Source: an uncultured Christensenella sp.
Lineage (GTDB): Bacteria; Bacillota; Clostridia; Christensenellales; UBA1750
Reading direction: 5' to 3'
Assembly (NCBI GenBank): GCA_905193155.1
Contig: CAJJNQ010000022.1
Coordinates: 1 to 40,968, forward strand
Length of the DNA: 40,968 nucleotides
A model generated the notes under the pieces. It searched no databases. It saw only the letters and a program-made list of their open reading frames with translations, and had not been told where the DNA came from. Position 1 is the first letter of the stretch; every line of letters begins with the position of its first letter. The position numbers and the translations under genes are program-made. Positions 1 to 7,276 of this stretch are shown here, piece after piece.

Positions 1-738
1 GGATGCCGGAAGGGGCCGCCGCCCCTTCCGCTCTCTTCCGCAGGCGGGGGCGTGTGCCCCGTTAGGAAACAATTTGTCTCCCGTCTGCGGTCAATGCCGT
101 CAGCGCTTCCGATTCATCGCCGTTCCTCTCCCTCCGTGGATGCCGGAAGGGGCCGCCGCCCCTTCCGCTCTCTTCCGCAGGCGGGGGCGTGTACCCCGTT
201 AGGAGACAATGTGTCCCCCATCTGCGGTCAATGCCGTCGGCGCTTCCGATTTACCGCCGCCGTTCCTCTTCCTCCGGGATGCCGGAAGGGGCCGCCGCCC
301 CTTCCGCTCTCTTCCGCAGGCGGGGGCGTGTGCCCCGTTAGGAAACAATTTGTCTCCCGTCTGCGGTCAATGCCGTCAGCGCTTCCGATTCATCGCCGTT
401 CCTCTCCCTCCGTGGATGCCGGAAGGGGCCGCCGCCCCCTTCCGCTCTCTTCCGCCCGCTAGGAAACAATTTGTCTCCCATCAGCAGTCAATGCCGTCAG
501 CACTTCCGATTTACCGCCGCCGTTCCTCTTCCTCCGGGGATGCCGGAAGGGGCCGCCGCCCCTTCCCCTTTCTTCCGCAGGCGGGGGCGTGTACCCCGTT
601 AGGAAACAATTTATCCCCCGTCTGCGGTCAATGCCGTCGGTGCTTCCGATTTACCGCCGCCGTTTCTCTTCCTCCGGGGATGCCGGAAGGGGCCGCCGCC
701 CCTTCCGCTCTCTTCCGCAGGCGGGGGCGTGTACCCCG
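1..738. repeat. Tandem array of ~137-140 bp hairpin-bearing units
   Basis: Unit starts (GGATGCCGGAAGGGG) lie at 1, 138, 277, 414, 538 and 678, giving lengths 137, 139, 137, 124, 140 and a partial last unit. Each full unit holds a 10-bp perfect stem (7-16 with 21-30, loop CGCC) and a second GC stem (GGGGC, loop GTGT, GCCCC, 47-60). The fourth unit has lost the second hairpin. Units 1 and 3 read as identical over 137 bases, while units 2 and 5 share a different tail, so the array looks like a duplicated dimer. The array probably continues left of the window. Short ORFs across it follow the repeat and have no protein features. 739-838 holds nothing I recognise except a distant inverted pair (GCGATTTTC near 745, GAAAATCGC near 812). 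Confidence 0.9.
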
Positions 739-838
739 CCGAGGAGCGATTTTCTGTTTGTCAGGACGCAACGGCTTGCTGTCCTCTTCTCTTCCATCCG
801 TTCCGAAAACCCCTGCCGAAGGAAAATCGCTTCCGATA

Positions 839-881
839 CATAAAAGTTCGTGTTCGGCAATGCCGAGCACGAACTTTTATG
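839..881. other. Long near-perfect hairpin (21-bp stem)
   Basis: Arms 839-859 and 861-881 are complementary over 21 positions with a single G-T pair, so the stem is almost closed. It lies downstream of the permease gene on the minus strand. It may be a backup terminator, an mRNA 3'-end stabiliser or the remnant of a small inverted-repeat element; the sequence does not decide between these. Confidence 0.6.
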
Positions 882-887
882 CTTCTC

Positions 888-913
888 GCCAAAGAGGATG
901 TTTCCTCTTTGGC
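888..913 (-). terminator. Hairpin after AEC-family gene
   Basis: A 10-bp perfect stem (GCCAAAGAGG at 888-897 and its complement at 904-913) with a 6-base loop lies 8 bases past the permease stop codon. There is no strong T-run directly after it on the minus strand, so termination may depend on the adjacent longer hairpin. Confidence 0.5.
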
Positions 914-921
914 GAATTTTC

Positions 922-1875
922 TCACAGGAGAAAACCTGCCACCCACACAATCAGCGGCAGCGTCGCCATCGACAGGATCGTGGTCGCCGCGAAGATTTCC
1001 GACGCATAATGCGCATCGCGATCGTAGCGCACCGCGAACATCGTGCACATCGCGCCCGACGGCGCAGCCATCGCCACGGCAATGGTGAGCGAAATGATGG
1101 CGGGGAGCTTGAAGACCGAATAGGCCAGCACGATCAGCAGCGGCAGCAGGATGAGCTTGAGGAAGCTGACGTAATAGGTGCGCGGGCGCGTAAAAGCTTT
1201 GATCAGATTGGTCTGCGCCACCGTCACGCCCGCCACCAGCATCGCCAGCGGCGTGTTCATGCCGGCGATGTAGTTCATCGCGTCCAGCACGACGTCCGGC
1301 ACGCGGAGGCGCAGCAGGAAGCAGATCAACCCGATCGGCACCGCCAGGATCGACGGCGAACACAGCGCCTTGAGCAGCCCCTTGATGCTGAATTTCTCTC
1401 CTCCCGTGAACAGGAAAAGCCCGTGCGTCCATACCAGAATGTTGAACGCCGTCATCACCGCCGTTAAGTAAAACACGCCCTCGTTGCCGAACAGCGCCTG
1501 CACCAGCGGGATGCCGATGAACCCGCAGTTGGAATAGATCACGGAAAAGCGCTCCACGGCCAGCGCCGCCTTGCCCTCCTTGCCTTTGGCGCGCAGCAGC
1601 AGATAGGCTCCCGCCATCGCAATGGCAAAGCCCAGCAGCGCGATGCCGAAGGCCTGCGCCAGCCCTTTGAGCATTTCGGGATCAAAATCCCGCTGATAGG
1701 AGACGAAGATCACCACCGGGCTGACCAGCAGGATCAGAATATTGGTGATCTGCTTGCTGCCCTCGTTGGAGATGATTTTGACCTTGTAACTAAAAAAGCC
1801 CGCGGCCATCAGCAGCAGCATCACCAGCACCTGATCGGCAATGACAGAAACATAACTTTCCAAGGAAACGACCAC
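922..1875 (-). CDS. AEC (auxin efflux carrier) family permease
   Basis: This 317-residue hydrophobic protein has about ten membrane segments. The family hallmark NCGFIGIPLVQALFG sits near residue 115, and the C-terminal half repeats the bundle (GMNTPLAMLVAGV, then AAPSGAMCTMFAVRYD). The AEC family (PF03547) exports or exchanges small organic anions or amino acids; the substrate here cannot be read from sequence. Length matches the family. The given start is GTG at 1875, with only a poor ribosome site; a TTG four codons inside, preceded by AAGGGTGG, is an alternative. The gene is divergent from a creatininase-family amidohydrolase, and the two might share a substrate, but this is only suggested by position. 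Confidence 0.85.
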   Translation of the reverse strand: MVVSLESYVSVIADQVLVMLLLMAAGFFSYKVKIISNEGSKQITNILILLVSPVVIFVSYQRDFDPEMLKGLAQAFGIALLGFAIAMAGAYLLLRAKGKEGKAALAVERFSVIYSNCGFIGIPLVQALFGNEGVFYLTAVMTAFNILVWTHGLFLFTGGEKFSIKGLLKALCSPSILAVPIGLICFLLRLRVPDVVLDAMNYIAGMNTPLAMLVAGVTVAQTNLIKAFTRPRTYYVSFLKLILLPLLIVLAYSVFKLPAIISLTIAVAMAAPSGAMCTMFAVRYDRDAHYASEIFAATTILSMATLPLIVWVAGFLL

Positions 1876-1945
1876 CCTTATCTTTTTTCTTTCATTCTAG
1901 CCTTTTCCCGACAAAATCTCAATGCCTTTCTCCGCCAAAGCGCGC

Positions 1946-1974
1946 TTGCGTTCCTGTTAAAACAGTGTTATGCT
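1946..1974 (+). promoter_or_regulatory. Promoter of creatininase-family gene
   Basis: TTGCGT (1946-1951), a 17-bp spacer and TATGCT (1969-1974) form a plausible sigma-A promoter about 30 bp upstream of the Shine-Dalgarno AAGGAGGA (1996-2003). The upstream in-frame ATG at 1970 falls inside the -10 box, which supports the start at 2012. Confidence 0.55.
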
Positions 1975-2011
1975 GATAAGGATAAAGAGATCGATAAGGA
2001 GGATTTTCCCC

Positions 2012-2824
2012 ATGCGTGAAGTTCGTCTTGAATTGCTGCGTCCCGATCAAATCGTTGCGGAAAAGGAGCGCTGCGCCATCGCCTATCTGCCCATCGGCCC
2101 GCTGGAATGGCACGGTCCCGCCGCCCCGTTCGGCACCGATCCGCTGACCGCCCATGAAAGCGCCGTGCGCTGCGCCCGCGAGGTGGGCGGGGTGGTGCTG
2201 CCCCCGCTCTTCATGGGCGTGGATACGCCGCGCGACGAGCAAGGGCTGCAAAATCTCGGCTTTGAGAACACCGACCAATACATCGTCGGCATGGATTTTC
2301 CGGATAACACCGTTCCTTCTTATTATTTCCGCGAAGAGATCTTCGCCATGGCCGTGCGCGAATACGTCCGCCTGCTGGTGAAGCAGGGCTATCGGCTCAT
2401 CGTGCTGATCAACGGTCACGGCGCGATCAATCAGATGGGCGTCTGCCAGCGCATCGCCGCCGAATTCCGCGGCGAAGGCACGGGCAACGTCCTCGTGGGC
2501 TTCCCGTCCGGGGGCGGGCTGGGCTTTGAGGGAGAGGATCCCGGACACGCCACCCGCTGCGAGCTTTCGCTGATGATGGCTCTGACGGACAGCGTAGACC
2601 TTTCCAAGCTCCCGCCCAAGGGCGAGCCCATCCCGATGTGGAAATACGGCATGGCTGACGGCAGCGGCTTCATGGGCGAGCACTTCGCCAAATACGGCGA
2701 CTACAACGTCCACGACGATCCGCGCGAGGGCGGCTCCGCCGAGCTGGGCGAGCGCTATCTCGCCGCAGGCGTCGCGGCGCTCGTCGCGCAGGTTCGCGCC
2801 GCCTGGGAGCAGATCGACCGCTAA
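2012..2824 (+). CDS. Creatininase-family amidohydrolase
   Basis: A 270-residue cytoplasmic metalloenzyme of the creatininase superfamily (PF02633), whose members hydrolyse amide bonds in cyclic or peptide substrates, for example creatinine amidohydrolase and MftE. Visible family motifs are LPIGPLEWHGP near residue 22 (metal-ligand Glu and His), GTDPLTAHE, NGHGAINQMG near residue 134 (His), and the acidic CELSLMMAL after DPGHAT. The start at 2012 is set by AAGGAGGA eight bases upstream. It stands alone between its own promoter and a strong terminator. The exact substrate is unknown; true creatininase activity is only one possibility. Confidence 0.88.
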   Translation: MREVRLELLRPDQIVAEKERCAIAYLPIGPLEWHGPAAPFGTDPLTAHESAVRCAREVGGVVLPPLFMGVDTPRDEQGLQNLGFENTDQYIVGMDFPDNTVPSYYFREEIFAMAVREYVRLLVKQGYRLIVLINGHGAINQMGVCQRIAAEFRGEGTGNVLVGFPSGGGLGFEGEDPGHATRCELSLMMALTDSVDLSKLPPKGEPIPMWKYGMADGSGFMGEHFAKYGDYNVHDDPREGGSAELGERYLAAGVAALVAQVRAAWEQIDR

Positions 2825-2834
2825 GTTCCCGTGC

Positions 2835-2880
2835 AAAGCGACCGCCCTGCCGCATTGACTTGCGGCAGGGCGGTCGCTTT
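2835..2880. terminator. Strong bidirectional-type terminator
   Basis: A 20-bp perfect stem (2835-2854 with 2861-2880, loop TTGACT) has AAA at its outer left and TTT at its outer right edge, so it can act on either strand. It follows the creatininase-family gene by ten bases. The 111 bp from here to the next gene hold nothing I recognise. Confidence 0.85.
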
Positions 2881-2991
2881 CTTCAATGCAGAGGTGTCAG
2901 GAGCATGGGAAGATTTCGTCTTTTTCAAAAAATGCAAGGAGTTTTCCGAAGCATTGCGGCAAGCGGGAAACGGACGTGCGGATCGCCGCAT

Positions 2992-3456
2992 TTATTCTCC
3001 GTCGCCGCTGTCCCGGATGCGCTCATTCATCCTCCTGACCTTCCTTTTCCACACGAAATATTGAATCAGCCAGACAAGGACAAAAATGACTGCAAAGATC
3101 CCTGCATAGGACAGGATTCCTGCGATCGAATGGGGCATCCAGTTTGCAACGTAAGAGATCGGAAACATCACCGCGCAGGCGATTGCAAAATAGATCCCGC
3201 TTTGCTTTGCAAGGCTCCATGAATCGATCTCCCAGATAACAGAAGCCATCGCAAAGCCCGCGCCCATGATCCCGCAGAGCGCCGTTTGGAGGAGCACAGC
3301 GTTTAATTCGCCGCGCATGGCGCCGACCAGTTCCGGACGGACCGGATAGAACAAGCCGTCCCCGATGCACAGGGAGACGATCACGGTGATGATATGCCCA
3401 ATCGCAATGCCGAGAGGGACGCCAAGCAGGCCGCGCAGAATCAGTTTCTTCTTCAT
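2992..3456 (-). CDS. DUF3021 four-helix membrane protein
   Basis: This 154-residue protein has four predicted membrane helices (about residues 6-28, 43-68, 75-97 and 107-130) and a charged C-tail (KRKVRRMNERIRD). It matches the DUF3021 family, which is typically encoded directly after a LytTR DNA-binding protein and is thought to modulate it from the membrane. The start at 3456 (MKKKLILRG) is chosen because AGGTGAT lies just upstream, overlapping the stop of the LytTR gene, which implies translational coupling; a longer upstream in-frame extension would run through the LytTR gene. Confidence 0.82.
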   Translation of the reverse strand: MKKKLILRGLLGVPLGIAIGHIITVIVSLCIGDGLFYPVRPELVGAMRGELNAVLLQTALCGIMGAGFAMASVIWEIDSWSLAKQSGIYFAIACAVMFPISYVANWMPHSIAGILSYAGIFAVIFVLVWLIQYFVWKRKVRRMNERIRDSGDGE

Positions 3457-3466
3457 TTTTATCACC

Positions 3467-3907
3467 TCATATCCCCAAGAGTTGTTTGATCTTCGCGACG
3501 GATCGCCTCGAAACATAGGTAACCGTTCCGTTTGAAAGCGTGATGCAAATCGTTCCCGCAAGACTCAAATCAAAGCTCCTGACCTTTTTCAGGTTGATGA
3601 TGTCCGAGTTTGAGATTCGGACAAAGAACCGGCTGTCAAGCCGCTGTTCTGCTTCGTAAAGCCGCAGGCGGAGGGTATACTCGCCGCGGTCCGTTTCCGC
3701 AAACACCTTGCCCGATGCAGTAAAAACGCGGTAGATGCAGGACATCTCCAAGACTTCGACCGTATCTTCCCTGAATCCCGCCAACACCTGCGGCTGCTCG
3801 TCCGCCAGTCTTTGGATGACGGCATTGATCTCGTCCGTCATTTTGTCTGTCACAACGATGATTTTCGGTTCTTTGCATTTTTCGTCTATCTTGATTTCAA
3901 TTTGCAT
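3467..3907 (-). CDS. LytTR-type DNA-binding regulator
   Basis: A 146-residue protein without a receiver domain. Residues about 1-45 form a short variable N-terminal region; residues about 48-146 match a LytTR domain (YRVFTASGKVFAE, LYEAEQRLDSRFFVRISNSDIINLKKV, then a basic tail with VSRRSVAKIKQLLGI). Standalone LytTR regulators paired with a membrane partner bind direct or inverted repeats and often autoregulate. It is the first gene of a two-gene operon with DUF3021. A good ribosome site (AAAGGAGGA) precedes the ATG. The inverted repeat over its -35 region is a candidate binding site. Confidence 0.87.
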   Translation of the reverse strand: MQIEIKIDEKCKEPKIIVVTDKMTDEINAVIQRLADEQPQVLAGFREDTVEVLEMSCIYRVFTASGKVFAETDRGEYTLRLRLYEAEQRLDSRFFVRISNSDIINLKKVRSFDLSLAGTICITLSNGTVTYVSRRSVAKIKQLLGI

Positions 3908-3935
3908 GGATCCGCCTCCTCCTTTCTACGGTTAC

Positions 3936-3976
3936 AGTATAGAAAAATCGAGAACCGATTTCCAGCGATTCTCGAT
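3936..3976 (-). promoter_or_regulatory. Promoter with inverted-repeat operator for LytTR operon
   Basis: On the minus strand TGGAAA (3964-3959), a 17-bp spacer and TATACT (3941-3936) make a promoter with a weak -35 box. The inverted repeat ATCGAGAA / TTCTCGAT (3947-3954 and 3969-3976) straddles the -35 box. This fits autoregulation or an activator-dependent promoter. Confidence 0.5.
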
Positions 3977-4030
3977 AGATGGTTCCATTCAGACCACAGG
4001 CGGTTGATTTTATCCCTCATTGTACCATCG

Positions 4031-4067
4031 GAGCCCGCTGCAATTCTACCCGAATTGCGGCGGGCTC
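4031..4067. repeat. Dispersed hairpin element, copy 1
   Basis: A 16-bp stem (4031-4046 with 4052-4067, one G-T pair) encloses CAATTCTACC. The same architecture and core recur at 7066-7100 with different but paired outer stem bases. It lies between the LytTR operon promoter and the end of the phosphorylase gene, with no clear T-run on either side. Confidence 0.65.
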
Positions 4068-4146
4068 TTGGGCGTCGTCTCCGGCTTGGGCAGACGCTTT
4101 TTCATAGAAGATACCTTTGGGGGGCTGCGCCTCCATGAATGGGAAT

Positions 4147-4914
4147 TTAAATGGCCAACACCGCATCCAAACACAGGGCAAGCGCATATTCATAGGCGTT
4201 GCCGCCCCAATTCCGTTCATCGTATTGGTCAACATTGGCAAGACAATCCGCGGTGTAAAGGATCATTCCCCATGTGGCTTTTCTAAAGCTTGCACAGGCC
4301 GCAAGTGCCGAGCATTCCATCTCCACAACAGAACAGCCTTCGCTTTTACGGTACTCCACTTTTTCCCTTGTTTCACGAAAGAAACCGTCCGTTGACCAGG
4401 TCACCACTTCCCGATAGTTCAAGTTGTGCTCAAGTATTGTCTTTTCAATGGCTTTTCTTGCTCTTTCGTCGATTTCGATAAAGCGCGAGGGCGGAGCATA
4501 GTGATAGGATGTTCCTTCATCACGCAAAGCCTTGCGGGGTACAAGAAATACGCTTTCATCCAGCTGTTCCAATGCGCCGCAGCTGCCTGCCGAAATGATT
4601 TCACGAACTCCGTAGCCGATCAGCCAGTCCAGCAGCTGCACCGCAGCGGCAGCGCCGACCGGAGCCTGACAGAGGACGATTTCCTCTCCCTTGTATTCGG
4701 TCACATACACGGGGTAGTTCTTTGTCGCGTTGACAAAACACGATACCTGCTTGGCCCCGACCTTGGCCGCATACTCCTCTATGTACCCGCCGAGGAATGC
4801 AAACACACATTTTTCGGGAAGCTTCAGGTCAAAGTGGTCATGAGTCGGGCTCAAAACTGCTTCTCTATCCGTATCAAACTCCAAGATCGGTATCTCGTTT
4901 TTAATGATTCCCAT
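4147..4914 (-). CDS. Nucleoside phosphorylase (uridine phosphorylase-like)
   Basis: This 255-residue protein belongs to the PNP/UDP phosphorylase family 1, cytoplasmic enzymes that split nucleosides with phosphate into base plus ribose-1-phosphate. Motifs seen: APVGAAAAVQLLDWLIGYG and ISAGSCGAL (phosphate and ribose region, near residues 84-115), RDEGTSYHYAPPS near 130, STDGFFRE near 173, and VVEMECSALAACA near 195, where the Met-Glu pair contacts ribose. A strong AAGGAGG precedes the start. The ending NWGGNAYEYALALCLDAV is typical of a uridine-phosphorylase-like clade in Clostridia. Base preference is not certain. Confidence 0.85.
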   Translation of the reverse strand: MGIIKNEIPILEFDTDREAVLSPTHDHFDLKLPEKCVFAFLGGYIEEYAAKVGAKQVSCFVNATKNYPVYVTEYKGEEIVLCQAPVGAAAAVQLLDWLIGYGVREIISAGSCGALEQLDESVFLVPRKALRDEGTSYHYAPPSRFIEIDERARKAIEKTILEHNLNYREVVTWSTDGFFRETREKVEYRKSEGCSVVEMECSALAACASFRKATWGMILYTADCLANVDQYDERNWGGNAYEYALALCLDAVLAI

Positions 4915-4962
4915 GCATTTTCCTCCTTACAGCTTCACGGCTTTCCATGTATATTAGGGCGC

Positions 4963-4991
4963 ATTATATCCTTCCGCAAAGTTTTTTGCAG
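4963..4991 (-). promoter_or_regulatory. Promoter of nucleoside phosphorylase gene
   Basis: A perfect TATAAT (4968-4963) lies 17 bp from a weak CTGCAA -35 (4991-4986), about 48 bp upstream of the start codon. Confidence 0.5.
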
Positions 4992-4999
4992 GGAAAGAA

Positions 5000-5038
5000 C
5001 AAATCAAACCCACCGGCCAAGCCGATGGGTTTGATTTG
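5000..5038. terminator. Stem-loop in the 4915-5283 gene-free stretch
   Basis: A 13-bp perfect stem (5000-5012 with 5026-5038) carries an inner CGGC/GCCG extension. On the minus strand it is followed after a short gap by a run rich in T, so it may end GH32 transcripts. The remaining sequence of 5039-5283 contains only a small hairpin (GGCAG/CTGCC, 5263-5276) just past the GH32 stop and no credible gene. Confidence 0.45.
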
Positions 5039-5283
5039 CGCCTGTAAAGAGCCTTTGCCGCACAGCTCTCCCCAAGGACGCATCAACACGTTTGCTTCAA
5101 TGGGCTGTTTTTTCTCACCGCAATTTGGGGGCATAGCCGGAAAATGGCACGGCAAAAAGCGGTTCATGGGCGCAGTGTCCCATCACAGTGCAGCGGATAT
5201 GCCCGATCACATCGCTGCCGGTAAACCGGCTTTGTCTGTGGCGCTGCGCGCCTCTTTTCTTTGGCAGCGCCCTGCCTTGAAAA

Positions 5284-6669
5284 TCAGTCTTTCAGCCGGT
5301 CGCTGATAGAGGACTCCAGAATCTCCAGCCGTCCGTCGGTCACATACAGGCTGATCCCCGTTCCCGGCTGCCGGTACATGCGCACGCTCAGAGCCACGCC
5401 GTTTACGTAAAGCACGGCAATATCGTCATCCACGATGAGCTGTAAGCGATATTCTTCGCCGGCACTCAGACGGATGGGCCGTTCCAACCCCTTATTGTTC
5501 ACGTCGGAAGGAATGAAGGGGATCCGATCGAAGCTGAGCCGATTTTCTCCCACCAGCAGGCGGAAGTCGTAGGCTTCCCCTGTCCGCTCATCCTGGCAGA
5601 GCCGCACGCCGAAGGCCCGCGTGCCCTCAGAAAACCTGACCCGCGCCTCCCATTTGCAGAATTTATGCTGAATCTGCGCCAGCGGAAGCTCGGCATTCTG
5701 ATCGACGGTTTCCAGCACGGCCTGCTGCGCCAGCAGCCGAGGCGCTTCAAAGGCCTCCCGAATGCTGTCGGGAAGTTTCACGCCCAGTGAGCCGTCCTCC
5801 CGCTGGAAAACCTCATGGGGTACGAAGGTGCCGCCCCACGTCCACTCCGCGCTGTCCTGCCAGGTGTCCCGGGTGTTGACCCAACCGAACAGAACCCGCC
5901 TCTTTCCGTCAAAAGCGGTGCGGCCCGCGTAATAGCAGCGACCGTCAAACGCATCGTCTGTGGGAGCCAGCCAAGGACCGTTCAGGCTCTTGCTGCGCCG
6001 GTAGACGATTTTGTTTTTCTCGCTGTATTCGCTGATGAGCAGATACCACCAGTCGCCGATCCGGAACAGGTCGGGCATTTCATGCATACTGTACAGGTTG
6101 GGCGCCCAGAAGTCCCCTTGAAATTCCCAATTCTTCAAATCGGGCGAGGTGAACCATACGCTGCAGCCCCGGTTGATGTGCTCGCTTTTTTTCCGCGTGC
6201 CCAGAATCATCCGGTACAGCCCCAGCTCTTCATCCCAGAAGACAAAGGGATCCCGCCAATCCTGCGGCTCGTAGCCGGGCTGCGGCTCCACCAGCTTTTC
6301 GCCGTTCTTCTGCCAGTGGATCAGGTCGTCGCTTTCGGCCTTCATCAATATCTGCGGCTTTTTGCCCTGCTTTTCGTAGTCCCTGTTGTAGCCGGTGTAC
6401 ATGGCGTGATAGCGGCCTTCCGCCTCAAAAACGGTCCCGGCAAAGATAAACTGATCCTGCGCATCGTCCCCGCCGCCGGGCAGTACGGTTCCGTAGTCCT
6501 CATAATGCACGAAATCCGAGGTGACGGCCAGCGACCAGCCGAAGGGCTCGCCAAAGGGACCGGGCCTGCGGGTGTCACGCTGATGAAAGAGATAGAATTT
6601 TCCGTCCTTTCCAAAGGGCATGCAGTCGCCAAACCAGGTGTTGGGGTATTGATAATAGAGCTGATACAT
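5284..6669 (-). CDS. Glycoside hydrolase family 32-type enzyme
   Basis: This 461-residue protein has no signal peptide, so it acts in the cytoplasm. The N-terminal five-bladed propeller carries the GH32 signposts: FGDCMPFG (Asp15, in the position of the nucleophile in WMNDPNG), WRDP (Arg139-Asp140, transition-state stabiliser) and HEMPD (Glu197, in place of the classic ECP acid/base motif). The C-terminal beta-sandwich begins near residue 310 and ends with a short repeat (VDDDIAVLYVNGVALSVRMY). GH32 enzymes cleave beta-fructosides; the altered first and third motifs place this in a divergent subgroup, so substrate is open. GGGAGG lies eight bases before the ATG. It is monocistronic with its own promoter. 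Confidence 0.83.
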   Translation of the reverse strand: MYQLYYQYPNTWFGDCMPFGKDGKFYLFHQRDTRRPGPFGEPFGWSLAVTSDFVHYEDYGTVLPGGGDDAQDQFIFAGTVFEAEGRYHAMYTGYNRDYEKQGKKPQILMKAESDDLIHWQKNGEKLVEPQPGYEPQDWRDPFVFWDEELGLYRMILGTRKKSEHINRGCSVWFTSPDLKNWEFQGDFWAPNLYSMHEMPDLFRIGDWWYLLISEYSEKNKIVYRRSKSLNGPWLAPTDDAFDGRCYYAGRTAFDGKRRVLFGWVNTRDTWQDSAEWTWGGTFVPHEVFQREDGSLGVKLPDSIREAFEAPRLLAQQAVLETVDQNAELPLAQIQHKFCKWEARVRFSEGTRAFGVRLCQDERTGEAYDFRLLVGENRLSFDRIPFIPSDVNNKGLERPIRLSAGEEYRLQLIVDDDIAVLYVNGVALSVRMYRQPGTGISLYVTDGRLEILESSISDRLKD

Positions 6670-6803
6670 CCATCAAACCTCCCTTTCCAATCTAACCCTA
6701 ATGGATCAGCCGAAAATGATGACAAATCATCTGACAGGCCTTCTCCTTACAAAGCTCAAATTCTTTGTGTTTTTTCTCCGGCAAACCCATTTTTTTGTTG
6801 TTT

Positions 6804-6842
6804 ATTATACCATGCTCGTTTTCCCTTCGCAAGCGTTGCAAA
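6804..6842 (-). promoter_or_regulatory. GH32 promoter with possible operator
   Basis: TTGCGA (6832-6827), a 17-bp spacer and TATAAT (6809-6804) preceded by TGG form a strong extended promoter, leaving a leader of about 128 bases. An imperfect palindrome (TTCGCAAGCGTTGCAA on the plus strand, around 6826-6841) covers the -35 box. Its CGCAA/TTGC arms resemble LacI-family sugar-repressor operators, which is inference. Confidence 0.55.
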
Positions 6843-6973
6843 GCGGAGAGCAGGGCAGCCGCTGTAAGCATACCGCACATCTTTCTTGCACAAGTGCGCT
6901 ATCCTTCATGAAGGCTGCCCGCAGTTTGCCGATTACAGCAACGCGAAAGGCTCCCATCCCCGTAAAGCGCACA

Positions 6974-7006
6974 AACCCCGCCGCAGGATTGCTCCGCAGC
7001 GGGGTT
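6974..7006. other. Stem-loop in gene-free stretch 6843-7060
   Basis: AACCCCGC (6974-6981) pairs with GCGGGGTT (6999-7006), with a C-A mismatch and two more pairs inside. No T-run follows on either strand within a few bases. The rest of 6843-7060 shows no gene; ORFs crossing it on the plus strand run into the tRNA and are artefacts. Confidence 0.4.
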
Positions 7007-7065
7007 CGCCTATTCTCCCCAGCAGCCGAAAGGACTTATTTCAGGTGATTTTCCGGCATAGAAAA

Positions 7066-7100
7066 AGTCCACCGGAATTCTATCGAAATTACGGTGGACT
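7066..7100 (-). terminator. tRNA-Ser terminator; dispersed hairpin copy 2
   Basis: AGTCCACCG (7066-7074) pairs with CGGTGGACT (7092-7100), and AATT pairs with AATT inside. On the minus strand the stem is followed by TTTTTC, making a standard intrinsic terminator two bases past the tRNA CCA end. Core and layout match the hairpin at 4031-4067. Confidence 0.75.
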
Positions 7101-7102
7101 GA

Positions 7103-7191
7103 TGGCGGAGAGGATGGGATTCGAACCCATGTGTCCGTTAAGACAAACTGATTTCGAGTCAGCCCCGTTATGACCACTTCGATACCTCTCC
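7103..7191 (-). tRNA. tRNA-Ser(CGA)
   Basis: The minus strand folds as a class II tRNA: acceptor stem GGAGAGG/CCTCTCC, anticodon loop CTCGAAA with anticodon CGA (reads UCG), a long variable arm (GTCTTAACGGAC region), T-arm ATGGGTTCGAATCCCAT, discriminator G and encoded CCA (7103-7105). The mature domain without CCA is 7106-7191. Confidence 0.97.
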
Positions 7192-7194
7192 ATG

Positions 7195-7245
7195 CGCTTG
7201 AAAATCAAGCATAAATAGTATAGCAGATTTTCAAGCGGAATGCAA
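7195..7245 (-). promoter_or_regulatory. tRNA promoter embedded in 12-bp palindrome
   Basis: TTGCAT (7245-7240), a 17-bp spacer and TATACT (7222-7217) form the tRNA promoter. A perfect 12-bp inverted repeat (CGCTTGAAAATC at 7195-7206, GATTTTCAAGCG at 7226-7237) brackets the -10 box and start site. The same palindrome may act as the transcript end of the upstream His-rich gene. Confidence 0.55.
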
Positions 7246-7276
7246 TCGCAAGTTTTCGGCGTCCGCGCCGCGCGCG

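Noticed and set aside
1..738. CRISPR array
   Set aside because: The whole unit of about 137 bp is repeated; there are no short repeats separated by unique spacers and no cas genes nearby.
52..1009. Short frames across the tandem array
   Set aside because: Their length and sequence follow the repeat; translations are low-complexity Arg/Pro/Ser and none has a ribosome site.
1919..2836. 305-codon minus-strand frame over the creatininase-family gene
   Set aside because: Antisense shadow; the plus-strand gene has the conserved motifs, promoter and ribosome site.
4947..5306. Small frames in the 4915-5283 stretch, possible gene remnant
   Set aside because: Translations on both strands give no recognisable domain, and no ribosome site or conserved start is seen.
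6886..7173. Plus-strand frame ending in AERMGFEPMCPLRQTDFESA
   Set aside because: This is the well-known false translation of the antisense of a tRNA-Ser gene.
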